Assembly (NCBI GenBank): GCA_963651465.1
Contig: CAVJPS010000017.1
Coordinates: 1-64,000, forward strand
Reading direction: 5' to 3'
Origin: SUG2458 sp963651465
GTDB taxonomy: Bacteria > Bacillota_I > Bacilli_A > RFN20 > CAG-826
Length of the DNA stretch: 64,000 nt
Program-made: the position numbers and the translations under genes
Shown: positions 1-7,284 of the stretch, in pieces
Layout: every line of letters starts with the position of its first letter
Numbering within the stretch: the stretch's first letter is position 1
Notes under the pieces: model-generated
What the model was told of the DNA's origin: nothing
Databases searched by the model: none
What the model saw: the letters and a program-made list of their open reading frames with translations, nothing else

Positions 1-86
1 TTGACTATTATAATTAATATAATAATGTATTCTATAAAAAATCTTATTGAATTATAAATATTCAAAAAGATTAACATGTCTTTTGT

Positions 87-163
87 TGGCGTTCCCGATG
101 CGATTCGAACGCATGACCCCAAACTTAGGAGGTTTGTGCTCTGTCCAGCTGAGCTACGGGAAC
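87..163 (-). tRNA. tRNA-Arg (anticodon CCT)
   Basis: The minus strand folds as a full cloverleaf. The acceptor arm GTTCCCG pairs with CGGGAAC, with discriminator G and an encoded CCA end. The anticodon loop CTCCTAA has anticodon CCT, which reads AGG (Arg), on a CAAAC/GTTTG stem. The T arm contains GTTCGAATC. Its 5' end lies only 11 bases after the stop codon of the small ORF upstream, so the two probably share a transcript. Confidence 0.95.
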
Positions 164-174
164 ATATATAAAAA

Positions 175-489
175 CTATTTATTAATAATATTAATTTCAT
201 TAAAATACTTTTTAATAAATATTTCTAATTCTTTTTGATATTGATTAACATCAAAAATAAGATATAAGTCATTTTTGTTACTTTTGTTAGTAAGATAACA
301 ATAAACAAAATTCTTCATTTGATAAAAAGTTAAAGTTTCAATATGCTTCATATCTTTTTCTTCAACTATCATAGAATTCAAATTATCGTGATAATGTTCA
401 TCAAAATCAAAAATAAAATCCTTATTAATATTTAAAAGAGTTTTATTTAAATTACTATTGTTGCTTTTATTTAAACAATATATATTCAA
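175..489 (-). CDS. Small hypothetical protein upstream of tRNA-Arg
   Basis: This encodes a 104-residue protein rich in Asn, Lys, Tyr and Ile that I do not recognise. It has no signal peptide or obvious membrane segment. The start is TTG, chosen because AAAGGAGG lies about 9 bases upstream, which is a strong site in this genome. The stop is followed 11 bases later by tRNA-Arg, so the mRNA probably runs into the tRNA. The AT-rich codon use matches neighbouring genes. It could be a lineage-specific protein; no function is proposed. Confidence 0.6.
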   Translation of the reverse strand: MNIYCLNKSNNSNLNKTLLNINKDFIFDFDEHYHDNLNSMIVEEKDMKHIETLTFYQMKNFVYCYLTNKSNKNDLYLIFDVNQYQKELEIFIKKYFNEINIINK

Positions 490-522
490 TTTAATAAACC
501 TCCTTTAATATTTTACAAGAAA

Positions 523-547
523 TAATGGAGCAGATAACTGCTCCATT
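523..547 (-). terminator. Hairpin after the diguanylate cyclase gene
   Basis: A near-perfect inverted repeat (AATGGAGCAG / CTGCTCCATT, 4-base loop) lies just downstream of the GGDEF gene. The following T tract is weak (ATTTCTT), so it may be a modest terminator or an mRNA-stabilising hairpin. Confidence 0.5.
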
Positions 548-559
548 AATTATATGCTT

Positions 560-1732
560 TTAACGAATTTCAAAATCATTTTTAAGACTTAATGAACGTT
601 TAACCATTGCCTTATTTTCATACATTATACGGTCTGCTTCCTTAAATCTGGTTACAATAGATTCTTCACCGCGGTGATTATATTTAACAGCACCATATGC
701 AATTGTATATTCTTGCTCGTTAATACGACTCATTAATTGATTATAAGCTTCATTAACTTTAGCTTCTTGGCATCTACAAATAACTGCAAATTCATCGCCA
801 CCGATTCGGTAACAACGGCCAATTTTTCCAAACGTTAGAAGTAAGAAGCGAGAAATACGGTTAATTGCTCTATCACCTTCAGCGTGTCCACGAATATCAT
901 TAATCTTTTTTAAATTATTTAAGTCAATCATTATTAATGTACAATCATATTTTTCATTATATTCATTCATATCATTTTCATATGTTTGACGATTATATAA
1001 ACCTGTTAACGAATCAAGAGAATATAATTGAATATGAACAAGTAAATAATAAATTAAAATAAATGCTGCAAATGTATTCCAAACAAGGAATGTGCCACTT
1101 AACCATAAGAATTGAATAGCAGCAATTCCACATCCAAAAAAGAACATAATAAGTAAAATTGAACGTTCGGATTTTTGGAATGTCGCATACCTTCTTAAAG
1201 TAGCTATAACTAATACTAATATACCAATAAAGGTAATTATTGGTGGCAAGAACGAAAACGGATAATAAACAAATTTACAAGTAACTGGATCAACTGTAAA
1301 CACCATGTTATTTACAAACATATTTGTTACACATAGTCCAAATGTAATAATCATAAAGAACCATACAAAGTTAAATCTAATAGTTCCAATAACTTTAATA
1401 ATAGTAGCAGGAACCATTGGCATTAGACTATATTCAACAAATGCAATTGCGTAACGAATTAATCGAATCGTATTTGCGGAAGTTTCAGGAATTATTCCTT
1501 CTGAATATAAACAAAACAATGCATAATCAACAGCTTCAAGAACTATCATAAATATCATTTCAAAAGCAGCTAAAGAAAAATATTTCTTCTTTGCACTATC
1601 AAGCATCTTATTATTATGACTTAAAATAAGTAGGAACATACTACAAAGGATACCAATTATATTAATTCCAAGTAAACGTATATCGGCATTATCATTAATA
1701 ATTGACGAAAGTATATTAAAATTCATAATCAA
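560..1732 (-). CDS. Membrane-bound GGDEF diguanylate cyclase
   Basis: Predicted to make cyclic di-GMP from two GTP at the inner face of the membrane. About 235 N-terminal residues form six to seven hydrophobic segments acting as a sensor or anchor; I do not recognise the sensor family. A GGDEF domain follows, with DSLTGLYNR at its start, IDLNNLKKIND in the substrate region and an intact RIGGDEF near residues 309-315, so it should be catalytically active. The position of the usual RxxD inhibitory site, five residues before GGDEF, reads GKIG, so that feedback site is missing. The start is TTG at 1732 with AAAGG 8 bases upstream; an ATG two codons later is the alternative. It appears monocistronic. 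Confidence 0.88.
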   Translation of the reverse strand: MIMNFNILSSIINDNADIRLLGINIIGILCSMFLLILSHNNKMLDSAKKKYFSLAAFEMIFMIVLEAVDYALFCLYSEGIIPETSANTIRLIRYAIAFVEYSLMPMVPATIIKVIGTIRFNFVWFFMIITFGLCVTNMFVNNMVFTVDPVTCKFVYYPFSFLPPIITFIGILVLVIATLRRYATFQKSERSILLIMFFFGCGIAAIQFLWLSGTFLVWNTFAAFILIYYLLVHIQLYSLDSLTGLYNRQTYENDMNEYNEKYDCTLIMIDLNNLKKINDIRGHAEGDRAINRISRFLLLTFGKIGRCYRIGGDEFAVICRCQEAKVNEAYNQLMSRINEQEYTIAYGAVKYNHRGEESIVTRFKEADRIMYENKAMVKRSLSLKNDFEIR

Positions 1733-1934
1733 TAATCCAACCTTTCTTATTTATATATAATATTATAACATTTTTCAAAAAAATATTACCACATAAATAT
1801 ATTAACTAATAAATATAAATAAAGTAGTTTATAGTAATACAAAAATACTATCGAATAATTCGTACTATTTTTTTATTTTAATTTATTAAATTTAGTGTTA
1901 TTATTAAAATGTAAGCTAATAAGGAGTGGTAAAT

Positions 1935-2258
1935 ATGAGATTTTTATGGGCATCAAGCGCTAATGATAGCACCTATGTCTTTATTATAATTGGTATTATT
2001 TTACTTGCAATTTTTGCACTTATTTTTGTTATTAATATGGTTAATGCAAAATTTAGAGTTGTTTTCTTTATTGATGATAAAGATGTTATGAAATTATATG
2101 TAAAATATCATACACCAGTTATAATTCCTGATGAATTAAAAGAGATTCAATGGTATAAAGATCCTGAATGTACAATTCCATATGAACCAACTCAAAAGAT
2201 AAATCGTGATGAAAAAATCTATTCACGTACACCTAATTATAAACCTACTGAAAAATAA
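1935..2258 (+). CDS. Small single-pass membrane protein, hypothetical
   Basis: This is a 107-residue protein. A short N-terminus is followed by one long hydrophobic helix (about residues 15-37, rich in Ile and Leu). The remaining soluble region contains an EIQWYKDPECTIPYEP stretch resembling the W-Y-x-D-x-x-C/T turn of Listeria/Bacteroides surface repeats. The ATG at 1935 is preferred over the GTG at 1926 because AAGGAG sits 8 bases upstream. A strong intrinsic terminator follows immediately, so it is transcribed alone. Function unknown. Confidence 0.7.
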   Translation: MRFLWASSANDSTYVFIIIGIILLAIFALIFVINMVNAKFRVVFFIDDKDVMKLYVKYHTPVIIPDELKEIQWYKDPECTIPYEPTQKINRDEKIYSRTPNYKPTEK

Positions 2259-2260
2259 AT

Positions 2261-2287
2261 AAGAGGAGCTCTGCTTCTCTTTTTTTT
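2261..2287 (+). terminator. Intrinsic terminator
   Basis: A 9-bp stem (AAGAGGAGC / GCTTCTCTT, one G-U pair) with a 3-base loop is followed by eight T. It lies just behind the small membrane protein gene and ahead of the convergent Nudix gene. Confidence 0.85.
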
Positions 2288-2292
2288 CAAAA

Positions 2293-2811
2293 TTATTTAA
2301 GATATCCTTCTTTTTTTAATAAGTTAAGGACGTAATTTTCTCTAGTTATGTTACAAATAGCTTTCTTAATTTTTAAATATTCATTATTACCTTCAATAAT
2401 TTCATCTACATTTTTAAATACATTCACATATTCCAATTCTTTTTCATAATTTTCTAATTTAGGCCCGACGTATTCACCAGTAAGATCAATAAAGAAATAT
2501 TTAGAAATATGAATAAATTTACAATCATTATAAATTTTAGAAGTTCTAATTTCAGTTACTTCTCCGTATTCTTTAACAGATGAGGGATTTCCAATATAAC
2601 CAGATTCTTCTTGAAGCTCTCTTAAAGCACAAGTTTCAAAGGATTCATTTTCTTCAAGTCCACCACCAGGAAATTTATAATATCCTTTCTTTTTACTATG
2701 CACCATTAAAATCTTACCATCTTTTATAACAATAGCACGACAAGCAATACGGGTATCTTCCTTATTAAATTGACTATAATTATTTGCGTCAATTGTACCA
2801 AGTTTTCTCAT
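2293..2811 (-). CDS. Nudix hydrolase
   Basis: Predicted to hydrolyse a nucleoside diphosphate linked to another moiety, in the cytoplasm; the substrate cannot be read from the sequence. The 172-residue protein has a perfect Nudix box (G-x5-E-x7-R-E-U-x-E-E-x-G-U) at residues 50-72 with the metal-binding REL-QEE core, inside a beta strand context (AIVIKDGKILMV) typical of the fold. The start ATG has GAGG 7-8 bases upstream. It converges with the preceding plus-strand gene, with the shared gap filled by that gene's terminator. It could serve nucleotide-pool sanitation (MutT-like) or ADP-ribose turnover. Confidence 0.88.
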   Translation of the reverse strand: MRKLGTIDANNYSQFNKEDTRIACRAIVIKDGKILMVHSKKKGYYKFPGGGLEENESFETCALRELQEESGYIGNPSSVKEYGEVTEIRTSKIYNDCKFIHISKYFFIDLTGEYVGPKLENYEKELEYVNVFKNVDEIIEGNNEYLKIKKAICNITRENYVLNLLKKEGYLK

Positions 2812-2905
2812 TATTTTTCCTCGTTTTCATTAAATTTCCATATATCTCTATATCTAGTATAACAAACCATTTATAAATTTTAAACGCTTTCATTATAAAA
2901 AAGTG

Positions 2906-2933
2906 TTGATTTTTAAAATTACTATATTAAAAT
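2906..2933 (+). promoter_or_regulatory. Sigma-A-type promoter of the YwaF-like gene
   Basis: TTGATT (2906-2911) and TAAAAT (2928-2933) are separated by 16 bases, followed 30 bases on by the AAAGGAGG and ATG of the membrane protein gene. Confidence 0.6.
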
Positions 2934-2962
2934 ATAGTGTGCTAGAAAAGGAGGCAATATTT

Positions 2963-3787
2963 ATGTTTTCACCTGAAGGTATGTATCAAGCTTGTGGTAT
3001 GTTCACAATTTCCCATTTAGTAGCGTTCTTTTTATGTGTTTCTTTAGTTATTGTATTATTTGCTTTTACTCGTAATATGAGTAATAAAAGCTTACGTCAT
3101 CTTGTCCTTTTCACTGCTATTACATTATCGGTATTAGAAGTAATAAAAATTTTATATAAATTTATTGTCTGCGTTCCATATAATGCTGAAAACGCTCACA
3201 AATATAATTTATCTGATTTATCAACTTACGATACTTGGGTCCCTTTATTCTTCTGCTCTTTATTTATCTATGCTTTATGGATGAGTCTAGCAAAGAACGA
3301 ACATATTCGTAAACTAGGTGAATCATATATCATGTGTGGTGCTTTTGGTGGAGGCTTTGCTTTCTTAGTATTGCCTACAACTTCCCTTCAAATGGTTCCA
3401 ATTTGGCATTTTGAATCAATTCATTCATTATTATTTCATTGTATGATGTGCTACATGTCATTACTTTATTTATATAGACAGTTCATTACTCGTAACTCAT
3501 TAATAAATTATGTTATATTCTTCTATATATTCTCATTACCATCAATGATATTTAATGCATTTACTGGCGCAAACTTAATGATGTTATCACATTCATTTAT
3601 TCCATTTATGCCAACTATAAATACATTCTTTAATACATATAAGGTTGTTTATTCATTATTGTGTCAATTAGCTTATATTGTTGTTCCATTTTCATTATCG
3701 GTAGCAATTAATCACGGCATATTCCATAAACACTTACAAGAAACAATTATTAATGCTGACGAATCAACTGAAAAATTTAGTGCTTAA
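2963..3787 (+). CDS. YwaF/TMEM164-like integral membrane protein
   Basis: This is a 274-residue polytopic membrane protein with seven or so hydrophobic segments. The order of segments, the motif WVPLFFCSLFIYAL in the third segment and a conserved-looking His in the following loops resemble the YwaF (TIGR02206) family, whose function is unknown in bacteria. The ATG at 2963 is chosen because AAAGGAGG lies 8 bases upstream; the longer reading adds 20 residues with no ribosome site. It has its own promoter and its own terminator, so it is a single-gene unit. The family assignment is by pattern only. Confidence 0.75.
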   Translation: MFSPEGMYQACGMFTISHLVAFFLCVSLVIVLFAFTRNMSNKSLRHLVLFTAITLSVLEVIKILYKFIVCVPYNAENAHKYNLSDLSTYDTWVPLFFCSLFIYALWMSLAKNEHIRKLGESYIMCGAFGGGFAFLVLPTTSLQMVPIWHFESIHSLLFHCMMCYMSLLYLYRQFITRNSLINYVIFFYIFSLPSMIFNAFTGANLMMLSHSFIPFMPTINTFFNTYKVVYSLLCQLAYIVVPFSLSVAINHGIFHKHLQETIINADESTEKFSA

Positions 3788-3812
3788 AAGTCTCCTGCGA
3801 GACTTTTTTTTT
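3787..3812 (+). terminator. Intrinsic terminator
   Basis: The stem AAGTCTC / GAGACTT with loop CTGC is followed by eight T, immediately behind the YwaF-like gene. Confidence 0.88.
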
Positions 3813-3880
3813 ATTTTATTTATATAGTCTTTTTATTGTTTAATAAATATAATAATATACAAGTATAGGGCGAAGGGATT

Positions 3881-4378
3881 ATGGCATACGATAAGGAAGA
3901 TAATAATATAACTCCAATAAATGAAGTTCCACATTCTATTGCAAAAGTAATGCATTTAGATCATCTAGGAATTATTCTTAGCCGATTAGCGATACTTGGA
4001 GCTTTATTTATAATATTTGGAACTGTTGGTGGTTAGCTAATTCAATTTGGTTATTTTATTGCATTAAGTATTTACTATTTATTTTTATTGTTTTTAATAC
4101 TTGGAACATTATTTTTTATGTTATTGGATGATAATTTTAGAAACAGTTTACTTAATAACGGAAGTGTTGAAGAATCAGTAAATAATTTAGAATACTTCTT
4201 TGCTGTTATTAGAAGAACTACGCCATATGGTTGAATAGCAACAATCATATTAGGAATTTTAGCAATTGTTATTTTCTCTCGTCATAAAGAATATCCTCAT
4301 AAATCTAGAATAGTTACATTATATGTATTAATGGCATTTTCTACTCTTCTTACATTAATAGTATTAATTATGGGATAA
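3881..4378 (+). pseudogene. Membrane protein gene with two in-frame stops
   Basis: A continuous 165-codon frame runs from ATG 3881 to TAA 4376 and is broken only by TAG at 4034 and TGA at 4232. Read through, it gives a protein with four hydrophobic segments, beginning MAYDKEDNNITPINEVPHS. Both stops sit where Trp fits well (GG-stop-LIQFGY and PYG-stop-IATIILG), and each is one G-to-A change from TGG. There are no frameshifts and coding character is kept on both sides of each stop, so the damage looks recent, or the stops are read. The reading frame ends inside the ribosome site of the next gene, so it was the first gene of a three-gene operon. I do not recognise the family. Confidence 0.75.
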
Positions 4379-4389
4379 GGAGGATTAAA

Positions 4390-4893
4390 ATTGAAAAGAG
4401 TTATTTTAAAATAAGAAATCCTCTAAAGGACACTTTTGTTAACATAGATGGTAATATATTAGTACCAATTAAAGACAAAACAACTGGACACACATACTAT
4501 CAATACGAAACTGAAAAGCCAACAGTTCAATTGAACATTACAAATTTCAATGAAATAAATACTCGACATGGAATATTATGGCAATTATTATTTTTTATCA
4601 TAAGTATATTTGGTATTTTAGATAAAAAAACTCCTAAATGTTTTATTACTATAAATTATGACGCTACTATTGATGTTTATAATGATGTAAATCTAACAGT
4701 TTATATTAATACTTCTTACAATGCTAAATTTCCTATTGAAATGGAGACAGAAACATTTGTTGATGAACATCGAAATATTATGTATATTGATCAACTTGCT
4801 CAAAAAAAAGTAAAATTTCTTAAAATTATTAAAGTAATAATATGGATTTTATTAATTGTATTATTTACAGTTATTATAATAAATGCAATATAG
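4390..4893 (+). CDS. Membrane protein with unusual start or -1 frameshift
   Basis: The frame codes for about 167 residues: a polar N-terminus, a hydrophobic segment near residues 60-75, a beta-rich middle, and a C-terminal membrane helix (FLKIIKVIIWILLIVLFTVI). No ATG, GTG or TTG in this frame fits the AGGAGG at 4378-4383. Either translation begins at ATT 4390, six bases after it, or at TTG 4391 in the next frame. The TTG frame reads MKRVILK and hits TAA, but passes through T-TTA-AAA (4405-4411), a -1 slippery heptamer that would put ribosomes into this frame. A TTG start at 4531 lacks a ribosome site. It is the middle gene of the operon with the LURP-one-like gene. Family unknown. Confidence 0.6.
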   Translation: MEKSYFKIRNPLKDTFVNIDGNILVPIKDKTTGHTYYQYETEKPTVQLNITNFNEINTRHGILWQLLFFIISIFGILDKKTPKCFITINYDATIDVYNDVNLTVYINTSYNAKFPIEMETETFVDEHRNIMYIDQLAQKKVKFLKIIKVIIWILLIVLFTVIIINAI

Positions 4894-4904
4894 GGAGAGA
4901 AGCA

Positions 4905-5402
4905 ATGCAATTCTATATTAAAAACAAATTCATTACTCTAGGTGGTAATTCATACGCAGAAGATGAACAAAAAAACAAATTCTTTAAAATTAAAGGTAAA
5001 ATCATTAGTCCAACACGTAAAAAGAAAATTTATGATATGAACGGCAATTTATGCTACATAGTACGTAATAAGTTTTGGAGATTATTAAAAACTAGTACTT
5101 TTATCTTTGACTCAAATAAAAACTTAGTTGGTATGTTAAGTAATGGTGATTTTGATTTTAAGAGAAAATTTGTTTTAACAGATGCACGCGATGACATCGT
5201 TATTTCAGGAAACTTAATTCAATTTCCTAATATCAAGCATGAGATTACTAAAAACGGTCAATTAATTGGTACAATCACAAAAGAATTTAATATGTTACGT
5301 GATACATATCGTGTCGATGTTAACGAAGAACAAGATGCAGCTTTATTATGTGCACTTGTAATTAGTATTGATAATATTTACGATTCAAAGAGTAAAAGAT
5401 AA
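4905..5402 (+). CDS. LURP-one-related (tubby-like) protein
   Basis: A 165-residue soluble protein built of many short beta strands. The pattern FKIKGK then SPTRKKKIYDMNGNLCYIV, WRLLKTSTFIFD and NLVGMLS matches the LURP-one-related/YxjI family, which folds as a 12-stranded barrel around a central helix like tubby and scramblase proteins; the bacterial role is unclear. ATG 4905 has GGGAGAGA 5 bases upstream; an earlier ATG overlaps the previous gene without a ribosome site. It lies 11 bases after the preceding membrane protein gene, as the last gene of the operon. Linkage to two membrane proteins suggests work at the membrane surface, which is inference. Confidence 0.75.
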   Translation: MQFYIKNKFITLGGNSYAEDEQKNKFFKIKGKIISPTRKKKIYDMNGNLCYIVRNKFWRLLKTSTFIFDSNKNLVGMLSNGDFDFKRKFVLTDARDDIVISGNLIQFPNIKHEITKNGQLIGTITKEFNMLRDTYRVDVNEEQDAALLCALVISIDNIYDSKSKR

Positions 5403-5426
5403 TTATTTCTAATAAAAGAAAACTAA

Positions 5427-5457
5427 AAAACGGATAGATTTATGACTATCCGTTTTA
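5427..5457. terminator. Bidirectional intrinsic terminator
   Basis: AAAACGGATAG / CTATCCGTTTT with an 8-base loop, flanked by A and T runs. It serves the LURP-one-like operon on the plus strand and trpB on the minus strand. Confidence 0.85.
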
Positions 5458-5470
5458 TTATGCTTATAAA

Positions 5471-6691
5471 TTATATTCTGTCTTTATAATGTTCAATAAT
5501 ATAATCTAAATCTTTATCACCACGACCAGAGAGATTTACTAAGATTGAACCATGATGCATTGTCTTAGCTAGTTTCATTGCATACGCAACTGCATGTGCA
5601 CTTTCTAAAGCTGGAATAATGCCTTCTAATCTAGATAATTCAAAGAAAGCATTAACTGCTTCTTCATCTGTTACTCCTTCATATTCAATTCTTCCTAAAT
5701 CATGTAAGAAAGCATGTTCTGGCCCAACAGACGGATAATCTAAACCACTTGCAATTGAATATGCAATAGCAGCGTCACCTTTGTTATCTTTTAACATAAT
5801 AGAATTAAAGCCATGCAATATTCCTTCTTCACCATATGTAATACTTGCAGAATTAGCTTCTTTTCCTTTACCCATAGCTTCTACTCCAACAATTTTAACA
5901 GGATCATTTAAAAAAGGAATAAATAAGCCGGCACTATTACTACCACCACCAACACAAGCAGTAATGACATCTGGTAATTCACCAGTCATTTGAAGGAATT
6001 GTTCACGTGCTTCAACACCAATTACACTTTGGAAATCTCTAACCATCATAGGAAATGGATGAGGTCCTACAACTGAACCAATACAATATATTGCATCTTT
6101 GTAATCTTTTAAATAACTTCTAAATGCACTATCAACAGCTTCTTTTAAAGTTCCTTCTCCTTCGGTTACTTCAATAACCTTAGCGCCAAGTATTTTCATT
6201 TTTGCAACATTTGGAGCTTGTTTTTTAATATCAACAATTCCCATATGCACTTCACATTCTAGTCCAAAATATGCAGCAGCTGTTGCGATTGCAACACCAT
6301 GAGAACCTGCTCCAGTTTCAGCGATAAGTTTTTTCTTTCCTAGATACTTAGCTAATAAACCTTCTCCCATACAGTGATTAATTTTATGTGCTCCTGTATG
6401 ATTTAAATCCTCACGTTTTAAATAAATTTGAACTCGACCTTCACCAATACTTTTACTTAATCTCGCACAATGATAAATTGGTGTAGGACGACCTTGAAAT
6501 TCTTTACGAATTCTTCTAAGTTCAGTAATGAATTCAGTAGACTTACAAATTGTTAAGTAAGCATCATTAACTTCTTCAAATGCTACCTTAAGTTCTTGAG
6601 GGATGTAACTTCCCCCATACTTACCAAAGAAACCATCTTTATCTGGATAATTTTTTAAGTAAGTTTCAAAATTGACATTGTTAATTTTCAT
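5471..6691 (-). CDS. trpB: Tryptophan synthase beta subunit (solitary)
   Basis: PLP enzyme that joins indole and L-serine to make L-tryptophan. The 406-residue protein has the full TrpB pattern: FGKYGGSYIP at the N-terminus, the PLP lysine K103 in REDLNHTGAHKIN, catalytic E125 in ETGAG, the phosphate loop CVGGGSN, and C-terminal SGRGDKD. The substrate-carboxylate loop reads GAGSHG instead of the usual GAGQHG. ATG 6691 is chosen because GGGAGG lies 6 bases upstream; the longer frame merely translates the T-box leader. No trpA or other trp gene is nearby, so it may salvage indole, or TrpA lies elsewhere. Expression is controlled by the upstream Trp T-box. Confidence 0.95.
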   Translation of the reverse strand: MKINNVNFETYLKNYPDKDGFFGKYGGSYIPQELKVAFEEVNDAYLTICKSTEFITELRRIRKEFQGRPTPIYHCARLSKSIGEGRVQIYLKREDLNHTGAHKINHCMGEGLLAKYLGKKKLIAETGAGSHGVAIATAAAYFGLECEVHMGIVDIKKQAPNVAKMKILGAKVIEVTEGEGTLKEAVDSAFRSYLKDYKDAIYCIGSVVGPHPFPMMVRDFQSVIGVEAREQFLQMTGELPDVITACVGGGSNSAGLFIPFLNDPVKIVGVEAMGKGKEANSASITYGEEGILHGFNSIMLKDNKGDAAIAYSIASGLDYPSVGPEHAFLHDLGRIEYEGVTDEEAVNAFFELSRLEGIIPALESAHAVAYAMKLAKTMHHGSILVNLSGRGDKDLDYIIEHYKDRI

Positions 6692-6694
6692 ATT

Positions 6695-6980
6695 TTTCCT
6701 CCCTTGATAGGCCCATAAAAAAAGACCTATCCTCTCACTTAAAAAGGACAAGTCTAAATAACCTGCGGTGCCACCTTTATTAAAGGAAAAATTCCTTTCT
6801 CTCATTTACGAAAAGCTATCACTTTTCTTGTTTAATAACGAAAACAACCCGTCGCCCATACTTGAAAAAAAATTCTTTCTGTTAGCCCTCGAAAACCCAT
6901 TTGCTAGCTACACTTATTGGGCTTCCACCATCCCCAAATCTCTAAAAAGTAAACACTAGTTTAATATTTTTCTCATAAGT
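6695..6980 (-). promoter_or_regulatory. T-box leader, tRNA-Trp specific
   Basis: Read on the minus strand, the leader has AGAGA, then the distal hairpin TTTGGGGATGGTGGAAGCCCA, a TGG specifier (6899-6897) followed by TTTTCGAGGGC, a stem III hairpin (AAAAGTGATAGCTTTT), and the antiterminator core AAAGGTGGCACCGCAGG (6777-6761). A terminator follows (GACTTGTCC / GGATAGGTC then seven T, about 6754-6718). Uncharged tRNA-Trp would pair with the specifier and T-box bulge and allow readthrough into trpB. The specifier was placed by analogy with tyrS and thrS leaders. Confidence 0.9.
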
Positions 6981-6987
6981 TTAATTT

Positions 6988-7016
6988 ATTATATATTTTA
7001 TTTAAGAAAATGTAAA
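6988..7016 (-). promoter_or_regulatory. Promoter of the T-box/trpB unit
   Basis: On the minus strand TTTACA (7016-7011), a 17-base spacer and TATAAT (6993-6988) precede the T-box by about 10 bases. Confidence 0.8.
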
Positions 7017-7156
7017 TATTATTTTTTCAGTAAATGTACTTTTAAAAATTTAATTAATAATCTTAAAATCTATTTTTTATTTTTTGTCTTGAATAATCCG
7101 TTTTTTGCTTGCACATCAATAATAACATTTTGAACACATAAATTTATAAATGAGGC

Positions 7157-7185
7157 AAAATAAAAAGATTGATAGAAATCAATCT
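7157..7185 (-). terminator. Terminator behind tRNA-Leu
   Basis: On the minus strand AGATTGAT / ATCAATCT with a 4-base loop is followed by TTTTTATTTT, 14 bases after the CCA end of tRNA-Leu. Between this and the trpB promoter (7017-7156) I see nothing but AT-rich spacer. Confidence 0.85.
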
Positions 7186-7198
7186 CTAGTTCAATAAA

Positions 7199-7284
7199 TG
7201 GTGCAACTAAAGAGATTTGAACTCTTACGCTATTGAAAGCATTACCTTCTGAGAGTAACGTGTCTACCGTTCCACCATAGTTGC
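7199..7284 (-). tRNA. tRNA-Leu (anticodon CAG)
   Basis: An 86-base class II tRNA: acceptor GCAACTA / TAGTTGC, discriminator A, encoded CCA, a long variable arm (TGCTTTCAATAGCG), and anticodon loop CTCAGAA with anticodon CAG (reads CUG). The first base follows the TAA stop of the pseudouridine synthase gene with no spacer at all. Confidence 0.95.

Noticed and set aside
4232..4234. TGA as selenocysteine
   Set aside because: No recognisable SECIS-like hairpin right after it, and the residue lies in a hydrophobic helix with no selenoprotein family match.
3881..4378. Use of TGA as Trp (mycoplasma code)
   Set aside because: dxr, rseP, ylxM and the ppaX-like gene all end in TGA at conserved overlaps, and long genes such as polC use TGG, so TGA is a stop. 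A TAG in the same frame also needs another explanation.
6692..6805. 38-residue N-terminal extension of TrpB
   Set aside because: It translates the T-box antiterminator and terminator. The strong ribosome site is at the MKINN start.
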